Shown: positions 12,701 to 20,474 of the stretch, in pieces | How positions within the stretch are numbered: the first letter of the stretch is position 1 | Layout of the letters: every line of letters begins with the position of its first letter | Assembly: GCF_027580225.2 (NCBI RefSeq) | Contig: NC_073354.2 | Span: 6,734,001-6,798,000 of the forward strand | Source of the DNA: Misgurnus anguillicaudatus | Taxonomy: Eukaryota > Chordata > Actinopteri > Cypriniformes > Cobitidae | Direction: 5' to 3' | Length of the DNA: 64,000 bases | Translations under genes and position numbers: made by a program | Notes under the pieces: generated by a model | The model's database searches: none | What the model was told of the DNA's origin: nothing | Seen by the model: only the letters and a program-made list of their open reading frames with translations

Positions 12701-15700
12701 GAAATGATGTTCTCAACATCCATCCCATAATTCTCTCTCTCTGCAGGATGATTAATGCTGACTTCAGCACAGCAACTGTTCTGATCTCATTCGGAGCCGT
12801 TTTGGGAAAAACCAGTCCTGTCCAGCTTCTCATCATGACCCTGTTGGAGATCACCACCTTCTGCATTAATGAACATCTGGTTGTAGAAATCATTGGGGTT
12901 TGTACATGCTCATTCATTCACTTACTCTCTACTGTTCTGACTGGTGACAGCTAGAGATGAAAACAGTACAAAAGTTGAACATGATGTTCAAGTTAACAGA
13001 TGAGAGCATTGGTTGATCATTTAAAGTTCATCCTGTGGAAATCAAAGTAAAGTGTCTGTATAATGATATGGGTGCATCTAATTTAATGGATTATTACGTC
13101 TTTGGTATATTTAACTTATAAAGACTTTTACAGAAAAAGTGCAGACTGTTATAAGATCATCAGAATCTTTTCTGGGACTCCTTTGGGATAATTTTGTTAT
13201 AAAAGGAAGCTAGATCAAAGATGAAGGAAAAGGCAATTATATATCTCCTTCCTAAAGTTGGCAGGATCCTGAACACACCCAGTGTTCCAATAACAACAGT
13301 GACCTGAAGCCTTATAGTGTCTGAAGAGTTTCTGGTTGCTAACCAGTGGCAAGGTCAAAAGTTTTAAACTGAGTGGACCTTGGTGAAATAGGATGAACCT
13401 CAATGTCCACTCTTAAATTACATAATTTTACAATATAGTAAGGGTTAATGGATTACATTACGTTTTTTGAGTCATGGATCAAATAATTTTCGAATGAGAA
13501 AAAACAAGGAAAATAAAATAAAAAAATCATAACAGTATGACAGCATAACAGTAGGAACAGAAATAGAATCAAAAGTCCGCTCCCCTTCTCCCTCTCATAA
13601 TGGGAGAGGGAGGGTGTTACTGCGCCGAGTCGAAGTACTCCCAAAAGTGCTATTACGCCATAAAATGTAGCTCCTCTTTTAAATCCGCTTAGAAAAGTGC
13701 TACGTTTTATTTTGTACCACCAAACTTGCTCGTATAACTACTCGTCTTAAATAAGAAAAACGTTGATGTGTTTGGTCACTTCTAACTTTATCTCTGATTG
13801 GTACCATTGAATGAATGGGGCTAAGCTAAATGCTATCGAAGCGTCGCAGCGCGCTCCAGCGCTTACGTGCACGCACACAGATGATAGAGGGATGTATCAA
13901 CAGTTCTTAGTTAAGGTAATAACATATTTTAATATTGAAAATGAGTAGACTATTCCTTTAATACTTAACTCAACACTTAACAGTTTTTTTCAACGGAGTC
14001 TCAAAGGACCATAAACGATCCCAAACGAGGCATAAGGGTCTTATCTAGCGAAACGATTGTCATTTTTGACAAGAAAAACAAAAAACATGCACTTCTAAAC
14101 CACAACCCCTCGTCTAGGTCCGGTCCAGCGCGACCTAACGTAAATGCGTAGTGACGTAGAGAGGTCACGTGTTACATATATGAAACGCACATTTGCGGAC
14201 CATTTTAAACAATAAACTGACACAAAGACATTAATTAGTATCATTCCACATACAACAACGTAGGAACGGTCCTCTTTCAACACACTTGTAAACACTGGGG
14301 CGGAGTTTCGATACATTATCTGTGACCTCTTGACGTCATGCTGTATTGCGTGGGGTCGCACTGGCGTATCACAGGACCGGGGAGGACGAGAGGTTGTGGT
14401 TTGGGGGTGCATATTTTTTGTTTTTCTTGTCAAGGGTGACGGTCGTTTCGCTGGGTGGGACCCTTGTGCCTCGTGTGGGATCGTTTATAGTCCTTTGAAA
14501 TTGCAATTTTTAACTGCATTAAAACTGTTAAGTATTGGGGTCCATTGGGGTCCATTAAAATGAGAGGAATCCTGGAATGTTTTCCTCAGAAAGCGTGGTT
14601 TCTTCTCGACTGAACTAAGAAGGACATCAGCATTTTGGATGACATGGTGAGTGGATTATCTGGATTTTTCTTTTAAGAAAATTGACTATTCCTTTAATCT
14701 TGGTTACCTACACTGTAGAAAATACTTTGCTGCCTTGAAATTTTTTGTTGAATCAACTCGGATTTACAAGTCATTTCAACTTACTATTATTTGTCTTGAC
14801 TAGAGATGATTTGTTATAACTAAAGGTGAGTTGTTATAATTTATAAAATTAAGTTGACTTTTCTCAACTATATTTTATAAGTTGTGACAACTCATCTCTG
14901 TTGACATGACTTATAAATCTGAAAATTTAAGGCAGCAAAATATTTTTTACAGTGCATAGAGTACTATATTACCCTTCATATGTCCAAAGAGTCTTTCGTG
15001 TTGTCAGATTTATAAAAGACAGAACAGCATTTCCACTTTTTTCTGGAAAAATATGAACTCAGAGTAAAAGAGTTACTAGTAGTGATGCACCGATGTATCG
15101 GCCGCCGATATTTATCGGCCGATTTTTGATGAATTTGAAACCATAGGCATTTAGGCAATAGCAGAAAGGCCGATACCGATTGTTTATTTATTAACTGCAT
15201 AAAGAAATCCATTATATGTAAAAAAATGAGTTAATGTTATGCTGAATAGCAAAAACCACCTTTGAAGGTTGTCATGCTGTCTTATATTTGTTTTAGCTTA
15301 ATTTGTGCCTCTCTTATTATGTTGGTCAGTTGAATGTTAATTAGATCCAATCCATGTTCAGTAAAAATAATTTGATGCAGAAATAAACTAGCTAATAGAC
15401 CAACTGTATAGTATTGTATACAAGTGTTTAATATCGGTATCAGAATCGGCCAGAAGTTGTCTGTTTAAATCGGTATTGGTATCGGCCCAAAAAAATCCTA
15501 TCGGTGCATCCCTAGTTATTAGTATGCGCAGCCATTGGATACAAATCCAACAGACATCGTAAAAAACTTAAATAAAAACTTTTTTAAATAACTATGGCTA
15601 GTCAGATACAGTCATACATATATGATCCAGAATTGGATACTGAGTCGGTAATTGATCAACAGGAACAACAGCGGCAATGATTACAGCAGGACGTCTCTAT

Positions 15701-17731
15701 TTGGTAATTAAACCTTGTTTGCTTATCCGCTATTTTCATTTAAAAAATGCGACGTAATTCTTGATGTTGTAAGGTGTAAATGTCGTAAGTGTAATACAAT
15801 GCCAACTAAGAAGGAAAATGGCACATATGCGCCGATTACAAACAAAACACATGAGATTTTGATTTACTCCTGACCGGGGTTTTTTAGAGTTGGTTTCTGT
15901 GTTGTAAACAAATGGAAAATCCGTCATCAAACTGAGCCTTGTTTGTGAAGCATTCCTTTCTGAAATGCAGGGAACAAACATAAATCCATTCGCAATTACG
16001 TTGCTGTCTGGGAAAAATTCTTGTGGTCGAATTTTTAAAATCGCTTGAATGTTAACAGTTGCAGGGTTTAGAAACACATCCAAATGATAAACTTTCTATA
16101 TAAATAGTTATTTATTTCTGAACGTATATGAGCGATTATTATTAAAGAGATTCGTAATAATTCATGCGTGCTTTATTTTGTGTTTTTTCTGACTGGGTGG
16201 GCCAGCCCATCAATCTGAGTGGGCCAGTGCTACCCTGATTTTTCTTTTGTGGTCAATGAATAAAAATTGAATGAAATTGAAAACAACTTTTATTGCTAAT
16301 GTTTTACGTGAAGACTCCATACACAGTTTCCTAATTTTTCAGGCATCTGATGTTGGCGCATCTATGACCATCCATGCGTTTGGAGCTTACTTTGGCTTGG
16401 CTGTCGCTCGTGTCTTGTATCGCCCGGGTCTTCGGGACGGTCACGACAATGACGGATCAGTCTACCACTCAGACTTGTTTGCAATGATCGGCACGGTTTA
16501 AATTTTTTGTATAGCACTCCACCAGCTAGAAACTGCCAGATCCCTGCTGACTCTGAATCGGAAGATAACTGAATCGATGACATTTACATTCATTTTTGTG
16601 TATCCAGGCACGGTTTACCTGTGGATGTTCTGGCCAAGCTTCAATTCTGCTATCGCTACTCCGGGTGATGCTCAATTAACAGCTGTTATCAACACATATT
16701 TCTCTCTGGCCGCGTGCGCGCTTGCTGCTTACGCAACTTCCAGTCTGGTAGAGAAGAAGGGGAAACTGGACATGGTGAGTCCACCAGTTTCACTAAATTG
16801 CTAATTTTGGCAGTGCACACATTATGTGACTCAGTCTATCGTATTTTAATACACATGGTCCACATTCAGAACGCCACGTTGGCTGGTGGTGTCGCCGTGG
16901 GGACCTGCGCAGACATGAGCATCCAGCCATTCGGAGCGATGCTGATCGGAATCACTGCAGGAATCATCTCCACCCTCGGCTTCAAGTTCCTCACTGTATG
17001 AATTTTAAACATCTGATGGTTTGAACAGGTTTTGCCTGGACATCTAAAACGTGCAAAGCAGATTAGACCACCTTTAGATGGTGTATTCAGAAATCAAATG
17101 AGATATCAATTCTTTCTGGTTTCCTCAGCCCATCCTCGCCTCCAAACTGGGAATTCAGGACACCTGTGGTGTGCACAACCTGCACGGCATGCCAGGCATA
17201 CTGGGAGGACTTGCTGGCATAGTGGCGGCAGCACTTCATAAGAAGAATGAGTAATTGAACAGCTGACTGTCTTTTATTTTGTTATCAGTAAAAGTTGGGT
17301 TTGTTTATATATTTGCGTTTGTTTATTAAAGTGTTACAGCAGCTAAGCAGGCAGGAGGTTTGGCATCATCTCTGGGCATTGCTTTGGTGGGTGGACTCAT
17401 CACAGGTGAGTACAAAACAAATATATTTGCAAAACACACATTTAGAAATCTACAACACAGTAAAGCACTTGTCAAACCTCTTTAAGGGCTGATCATGAAG
17501 ATTCCATTCTGGAGTCAACCACCTGACCAAAACTGCTTTGATGACTCTATCTACTGGGAGGTACGTCTATTAAAGTATACCGTTTTAATGCCAAGACAAT
17601 GGGGGCAAGTACGCTTATAAGAAGCTTTCGGTTTAATGATTGTGTTTGACATGGAGGTTCCTGAGGAAGAACACGAGCACGAAGAGCGTTTGGCTCATGG
17701 CGAATACTCCAAGAACAAAGATGAAGCTTAA
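738..17731 (+). CDS. rhag: Rh-associated glycoprotein (RhAG), ammonia/CO2 channel, 10 exons
   Basis: RhAG belongs to the Amt/Mep/Rh family of 12-helix trimeric plasma-membrane channels; in fish it conducts NH3 (and CO2) in red cells and gill. Exons by homology and phase: 738-912, 12373-12556, 12748 (splice at 12747)-12897, 16343-16490, 16608-16774, 16858-16995, 17129-17250, 17332-17405, 17487-17560, 17657-17731. They sum to 1308 bases, 435 residues, close to human RhAG (409). Diagnostic stretches: [36 protein letters not shown], the channel-lining histidines in [11 protein letters not shown] and [11 protein letters not shown], and an N-glycosylation site (NQT) in the first outer loop. The second ATG (759) aligns with the human start; the first gives seven extra residues. 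Introns 2, 3 and 6-9 are canonical. Intron 1 ends in AA, intron 4 begins with GC, and intron 5 ends in TG if frame and homology are kept (see findings). The coding frame has no stop or frameshift, so I call it a gene and not a pseudogene. Confidence 0.94.
2271..2547. repeat. Dispersed inverted-repeat element, family A
   Basis: The ends are mutually inverted (ATAGTTCACCC on the left, GTGAACTATCCC on the right). Inside is the stretch ATTCTGTCATCATTT, also seen near 20215 and 58035, so at least three copies lie in this window. It is in rhag intron 1. I recognise it as a common cyprinid short repeat but cannot name the family from memory. Confidence 0.7.
3909..4262. repeat. Dispersed repeat, family B (truncated copy)
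   Basis: It begins AAAGGGGACATATCATGAAA and shares long stretches (for example GCTATAATTGGGTCCCCAGTG and the later 'CCACAGCACTGCCATTTAGTG') with the fuller copy at 57467-58008. This copy lacks the matching right inverted end. Confidence 0.65.
4251..4456. repeat. MITE fragment, family C
   Basis: It starts GATGCAGTGTGTAATTTTTAG and contains GCCATTTTGTGCCGCCATGTTT. The same element is complete at 48057-48444 in gabrr2 intron 2. This copy is cut off at 4456 by the foldback element that follows. Confidence 0.6.
4457..4946. mobile_element. Foldback element, family D, copy 1 (right arm truncated)
   Basis: A long palindromic element that starts TTAAAGGAATGGTC. Its left arm runs to about 4795; the right arm, which repeats the left arm in reverse complement (from GAGTCGAAGTACTCCCAAAA at about 4852), stops at about 4946. 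It is a sister of 13571-13962 and 18324-19054. Here the arms still pair A to T with few mismatches, so this is the reference for the altered copy at 18.3 kb. Confidence 0.8.
6450..7165. repeat. MITE-like repeat, family E, split by a nested element
   Basis: The left part (6450-6550, beginning CACTGTAAAAACATG) and right part (7060-7165) are AT-rich and share short stretches such as AACTTGAAATG and TTTTCAAGTTG with 9830-10085. They flank the nested family F element at 6551-7058. Confidence 0.5.
6551..7058. repeat. Nested element, family F
   Basis: The right end reads GCTGGCGGAGAATGAGTTA and the left half carries ATATCTCGTCAATTAAGAGA. The same features occur inverted at 30868-31376 and as a fragment at 36297-36385. 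A short open frame (6871-7053) is similar to one in the 30.9-kb copy, but is too short and divergent to call a gene. Confidence 0.6.
7208..7470. repeat. Foldback MITE
   Basis: Inverted ends: CTACGGAGCCCCTAAGGGGA on the left, and on the right the reverse complement of CTACCGAGCCCCTAAGGTGA. The interior is AT-rich with no coding signal. It lies in rhag intron 1. Confidence 0.65.
8211..9819 (-). mobile_element. Tc1-like DNA transposon with about 210-bp terminal inverted repeats
   Basis: The ends are exact inverses (CAGTATTGTTCAAAATAATA at the left, its complement at the right). They sit in a TA target duplication (8209-8210 and 9820-9821). The inverted repeats run on for about 200 bp on each side with few differences. 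The transposase is encoded on the minus strand and carries a single frameshift. Total length 1,609 bp, the size of a full Tc1 element. The close match of the two ends suggests a fairly recent insertion into rhag intron 1. Confidence 0.93.
8507..9482 (-). pseudogene. Tc1-family transposase, one frameshift
   Basis: A DD34E cut-and-paste transposase in two overlapping frames. The N-terminal frame (9063-9482, starting [19 protein letters not shown]) holds the paired-type helix-turn-helix DNA-binding region and a basic GRKRK stretch. The C-terminal frame (8507 to about 9100) holds the catalytic core: first Asp in WTDESK, second in QQDNDPKHT, then 34 residues to the Glu in [11 protein letters not shown]. 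Reading passes from one frame to the other around 9075-9100, at the KEHI/NISEKW junction, so one small indel separates it from an open gene. All three catalytic residues remain. The encoded protein is not expected to be functional as it stands. Confidence 0.92.
9830..10085. repeat. AT-rich repeat related to family E
   Basis: It contains AACATTTCAAGTT and TTTTCAACTAAACTTTTTAG, which resemble in reverse complement the stretches at 6450-6550 and 7085-7160. It immediately follows the Tc1 insertion, so the Tc1 may have landed in or beside it. Confidence 0.4.
10119..11113. repeat. Inverted-terminal element, non-coding
   Basis: The left end is ATAACCCCATTCACACAGAC and the right end GTCTGTGTGAAAAGGGCTTAT, which are imperfect inverses. 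Three loosely similar internal blocks (about 10280-10440, 10460-10610 and 10650-10860) repeat motifs such as 'CATCACAACA...TTCAGCTCCT'. No coding potential beyond short frames. Confidence 0.6.
11117..11170 (-). repeat. tRNA-derived SINE head, fragment
   Basis: On the minus strand this reads TGGCCTAATGGTAAATAGTC, then a GGGCTTGCAACCCG anticodon-like stem-loop, then a GTTGCAGGTTAAGTC box. That is the A-box/B-box layout of a tRNA-derived SINE promoter. It is too short and too altered to be a working tRNA gene. Confidence 0.5.
11180..12055. repeat. Minisatellite, about 66-bp unit
   Basis: Tandem copies built on GATTCTTTATACTGT, TCAATATGATTC, CATAACGATTCACTAAA and GCTGATTAATGAT. In the regular part (about 11450-12000) the phase of GCTGATTAATGATG recurs every 66 bp; the left edge (11180-11450) is more diverged and uses shorter steps. 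It ends about 320 bp before rhag exon 2. Confidence 0.85.
13571..13962. mobile_element. Foldback family D, copy 2 (loop plus right arm only)
   Basis: It matches the loop and right arm of the family D palindrome, ending TAGACTATTCCTTTAA. The left arm is missing, so it cannot form the long hairpin. It retains A at the positions that read G in the 18.3-kb copy. It lies in rhag intron 3. Confidence 0.8.
13963..14697. mobile_element. Foldback family G, copy 1
   Basis: The left arm (13963-14240) is repeated in reverse complement at about 14340-14545, and the outer right part continues to 14697 (ATTGACTATTCCTTTAA). The complete sister copy is at 41384-42253. The right arm here has many A-to-G differences from its own left arm and from the sister copy (see findings). 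Confidence 0.75.
14710..14955. repeat. Foldback MITE
   Basis: The left end is CACTGTAGAAAATACTTTGC and the right end GCAAAATATTTTTTACAGTG, which are near inverses, followed inward by GCCTTGAAATTTT and AAAATTTAAGGC. About 245 bp, AT-rich, non-coding. Confidence 0.75.
15080..15514. mobile_element. hAT-type non-autonomous element
   Basis: Inverted ends TAGTGATGCACCGATG and TATCGGTGCATCCCTA, with 'GTATCGGCC' repeats inside. The flanks GTTACTAG (15072-15079) and GTTATTAG (15515-15522) look like an 8-bp target duplication with one mismatch, as expected for hAT. It lies in rhag intron 3. Diverged relatives are near 36600-36780 and 39675-39830. Confidence 0.75.
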
Positions 17732-18323
17732 AGCTTCGAACCAACTTACTTTACAAATCAAAACCAATCCATTATGCACCTCAGGGCTTCTCAACCATCA
17801 GCATCTTTGACACTTACTAAAATCTTTAACATGAACAACTTACTATATGTATAGGGAAATGTATTAAAATGTGTGGGTTTTTTTCTAACATTTTTTGAAA
17901 AGTGATTTCGGAAAGCTTTAGAAGATAAGTTGGTCACAACAATGAAAATAATGCATAAACAGTGTGACACTATGGATCTTATGAACGTGCTCGAACAAAG
18001 TCGCTCACTGTAATTTGTCAAAAACCTGAGCCAATGTGAGACTTCTTTCCTGAGTGTCTTTAATCTGAGTACCTAGTTTTTATCATCACTGTATGTATTT
18101 ACCTTTGCCTTTATATTAAGCATTTAATAGCATATTTGTGCAGCTCACGCTGATATGATCACATCCAACCCAGACAGCAGATGATGCAGATCCACTGACT
18201 TTGGCATAGATCCGGTGCAAATCTGGTTCGGAGTCATCTGTTGTCTGGGAAACAACCAGGTCCTACAAACCATTTATATGTTGTTGTGATCATTAAAACC
18301 ACTTTTATATAAAGATACAGTTA

Positions 18324-19054
18324 TTAAAGGAATAGTCTACTTATTTTCAATGTTGAAATGTGTTGTTGCCTTGGCTGGGAATTGTTGGTGCATCCCTCTG
18401 TCGTCTGTGTGCGTGCGCGTGGGCGCTGGAGCGCGCTGCGGCGCTTCGATGGCATTTGGCTTGGCCCCATTCATTCAATTGTGCCATTTGGAGATGGAGT
18501 TGGAGGTGACCAGGCACATCAACGTTTTTCCTATTTGAGACGAGTAGTTATACGAGCAAGTTTGGTGGTACAGGGTGAAGCGTGGCGCTTTTCTGGGCGG
18601 ATTTGGAGGAGGAGCTACGTTTTGTGGCGTGGTGGCACTTTTGGGAGTACTTCGACTCGCCTGAAAAGTCCGCTCCCCTTCTCACTCTCATAATGGGAGA
18701 GGGAGGGTGTTACTGCGCCGAGTCGAAGTGCTCCCAAAAGTGCTGTTGCGCCGTGGAATGTAGTTCCTCTTTTGAATCCGCTTGGAGGGGCGCTGCGTTT
18801 TGTTTTGTGCCACCAAACTTGCTCGTATGGCTACTCGTCTTGGATGGGAGGGGCGTTGATGTGTTTGGTCACTTCTGGCTTTGTCTCTGGGTGGTGCAGT
18901 TGAATGAATGGGGCTGGGCTGGATGCTGTCGAGGCGTCGCGGCGCGCTCCGGCGCTTGCGTGCGCGCGCACAGATGGTGGAGGGATGTGTCAACGGTTCT
19001 TGGTTGGGGTAATAACATATTTTAATATTGAAAATGAGTAGACTATTCCTTTAA
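18324..19054 (+). mobile_element. Foldback family D, copy 3, with massive A-to-G change
   Basis: The complete palindrome: TTAAAGGAATAGTC at the left, GACTATTCCTTTAA at the right, two arms of about 330 bp and a loop near 18655-18727. Against copy 1 (left arm) and copy 2 (right arm), nearly all differences are A to G on the plus strand, in both arms. This removes TAA/TAG/TGA codons and explains the artificial open frames here. The element probably lies in the rhag 3' UTR. See findings. Confidence 0.9.
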
Positions 19055-19572
19055 GTATTTTTAACTAATGTATCCTAAAAAAACTAACAAATTTAAAAGT
19101 TTTATATTTTTACACATTCTTACAATTTATGATACTTTCAAATGAAGTATAGCAAATACATAATAGTTTGTTTAACCTTATCAATCTGTCAGGATTATTG
19201 TATAAAGATCTCTTTCGTTGCAGCAGTATAAGCAGACGTGATTGGTAAGTCACCGCTTGCATATGGTGAGATTGTTGAATGTTATTTGTTTAATAAAGAA
19301 AACATTGGTGAATATATTCAGTCATCTCACTACAAGCTGACTTTTACTGATTTAACTTTGTGTGAATGTGTGTTTTCAGGCTTTACTCTGGCTTTAAACT
19401 TCACTTAATTGCATTTGAATGTATTAAACTTTAACTGTCATTTATTGTCTGAATTTATTTTGTCTTCAGTATCGAAGGTTGGTCATTTTATCCTCCGTTG
19501 TGGTTTGTGGGATTTATACAATTTTCAGACTTTTTGAATTTGAATTGTTCACTTGAAATCAAAATATTAAAT

Positions 19573-19578
19573 AATAAA
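19573..19578 (+). terminator. Candidate distal polyadenylation signal of rhag
   Basis: A canonical AATAAA about 1.84 kb after the rhag stop. An alternative is ATTAAA at 17863, 132 bp after the stop. Which one is used decides whether the foldback element is in the mature mRNA. Confidence 0.35.
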
Positions 19579-20182
19579 ACTTTAGTAATAACAAATGTTG
19601 TCCATGATTTTTTTTCTTTTTTCTATCATTTCTGATGACGAACATCCTGAAAATGTAATCCGGTATGTTAGTTTTAACTGTGTTGTGTACCATACTGTAT
19701 ATTCATTTCTGGACCTCATGTACAGTTCAGTATAGCATACATTTTTATTGATGTAAATAACTTTTTAATGTAGCAGTGCATACTTACCCAGTAACATTTT
19801 AATTAAAATGACATGTGAAAGAACCATTAAATTAAACCAAATTAATATAAATTATGACCATGAATCATGTTTTTACGCCATCTTGTGATTGTAAACAGTT
19901 ACTACAGCTCTTGTAAAAAAATGGACTGGGAGAACAGCATTCATTTCAATACAGTCAGTGTAAAATATGTGACAGATGACTGCAGACTAACTATTAAATT
20001 AAAACAAACAAACAAACAAACATCTTAATAGTCCTTTTCACACATACAGTCTTTTTTATTTGCAGTTAAGGGGATCGAACACGGGACGAGAAGCACAGCG
20101 TCTGCAAGCATGCATCTGTCCGCTGTGACTGTGGATGCTGCTCAAATCTGTGCCATACCACAGAGCGCCACACTCACATAGT

Positions 20183-20470
20183 TTAAAGGAATAGTTCACT
20201 TTAAAATGAAAATTCTGTCATCATTTACTCATGTTTTTCTAAACCTGTATGAATTTCTTTTTTTCTAAAAACACAAAAGATATTTTGAGAAATGATGGTA
20301 AACACACAGCAGATAGTGACCATTGACTTCCATAGTAGGAAAAAAATATTTTGGAAGTATTGTGATAAATGATGAAGAAAATATTTTGATAAATGATGGT
20401 AAGCACAAAGTTGACGGTACCCATTCAATCCAATGATATTTTTATGATTATTCCTACTATGGAAGTCTAA
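20183..20470. repeat. Dispersed repeat, family A (second copy)
   Basis: It starts AAAGGAATAGTTCACTTT and contains ATTCTGTCATCATTTACTC and a 'GTATGAATTTCTTTTTTTC' stretch shared with 2271-2547. It abuts the 3' end of the zinc-finger coding sequence and may provide its 3' UTR. Confidence 0.65.
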
Positions 20471-20474
20471 AATG

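Larger units (their letters stand above)
17732..20474. other. rhag 3' UTR/flank and intergenic space before the minus-strand zinc-finger gene
   Basis: A first polyadenylation-like ATTAAA is at 17863 and a canonical AATAAA at 19573-19578. If the distal site is used, the foldback at 18324-19054 lies inside the rhag 3' UTR in sense orientation. Near 20065-20110 the minus strand shows a tRNA-like T-arm (GTTCGATCCCC), probably part of a SINE. A family A repeat copy occupies about 20183-20470. Confidence 0.5.

Noticed and set aside
738..17731. rhag as a pseudogene
   Set aside because: Three splice sites are abnormal, but there is no stop, frameshift or loss of conserved residues in 435 codons, and the abnormal bases copy the adjoining exon. 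Decay would not do that.
738..17731. Gene conversion of rhag by a processed retrocopy
   Set aside because: It could add exon bases to intron edges, but would be expected to remove introns or convert longer tracts, and it does not explain the A-to-G clusters.
18350..19025. Open frames of 111-147 codons on plus and 101 on minus
   Set aside because: They exist because A-to-G changes removed stop codons in a foldback element; the sister copies are not open.
20065..20170. tRNA gene on minus (GTTCGATCCCC T-arm)
   Set aside because: Only the T-arm is convincing; the acceptor and D arms do not pair. More likely a SINE remnant.
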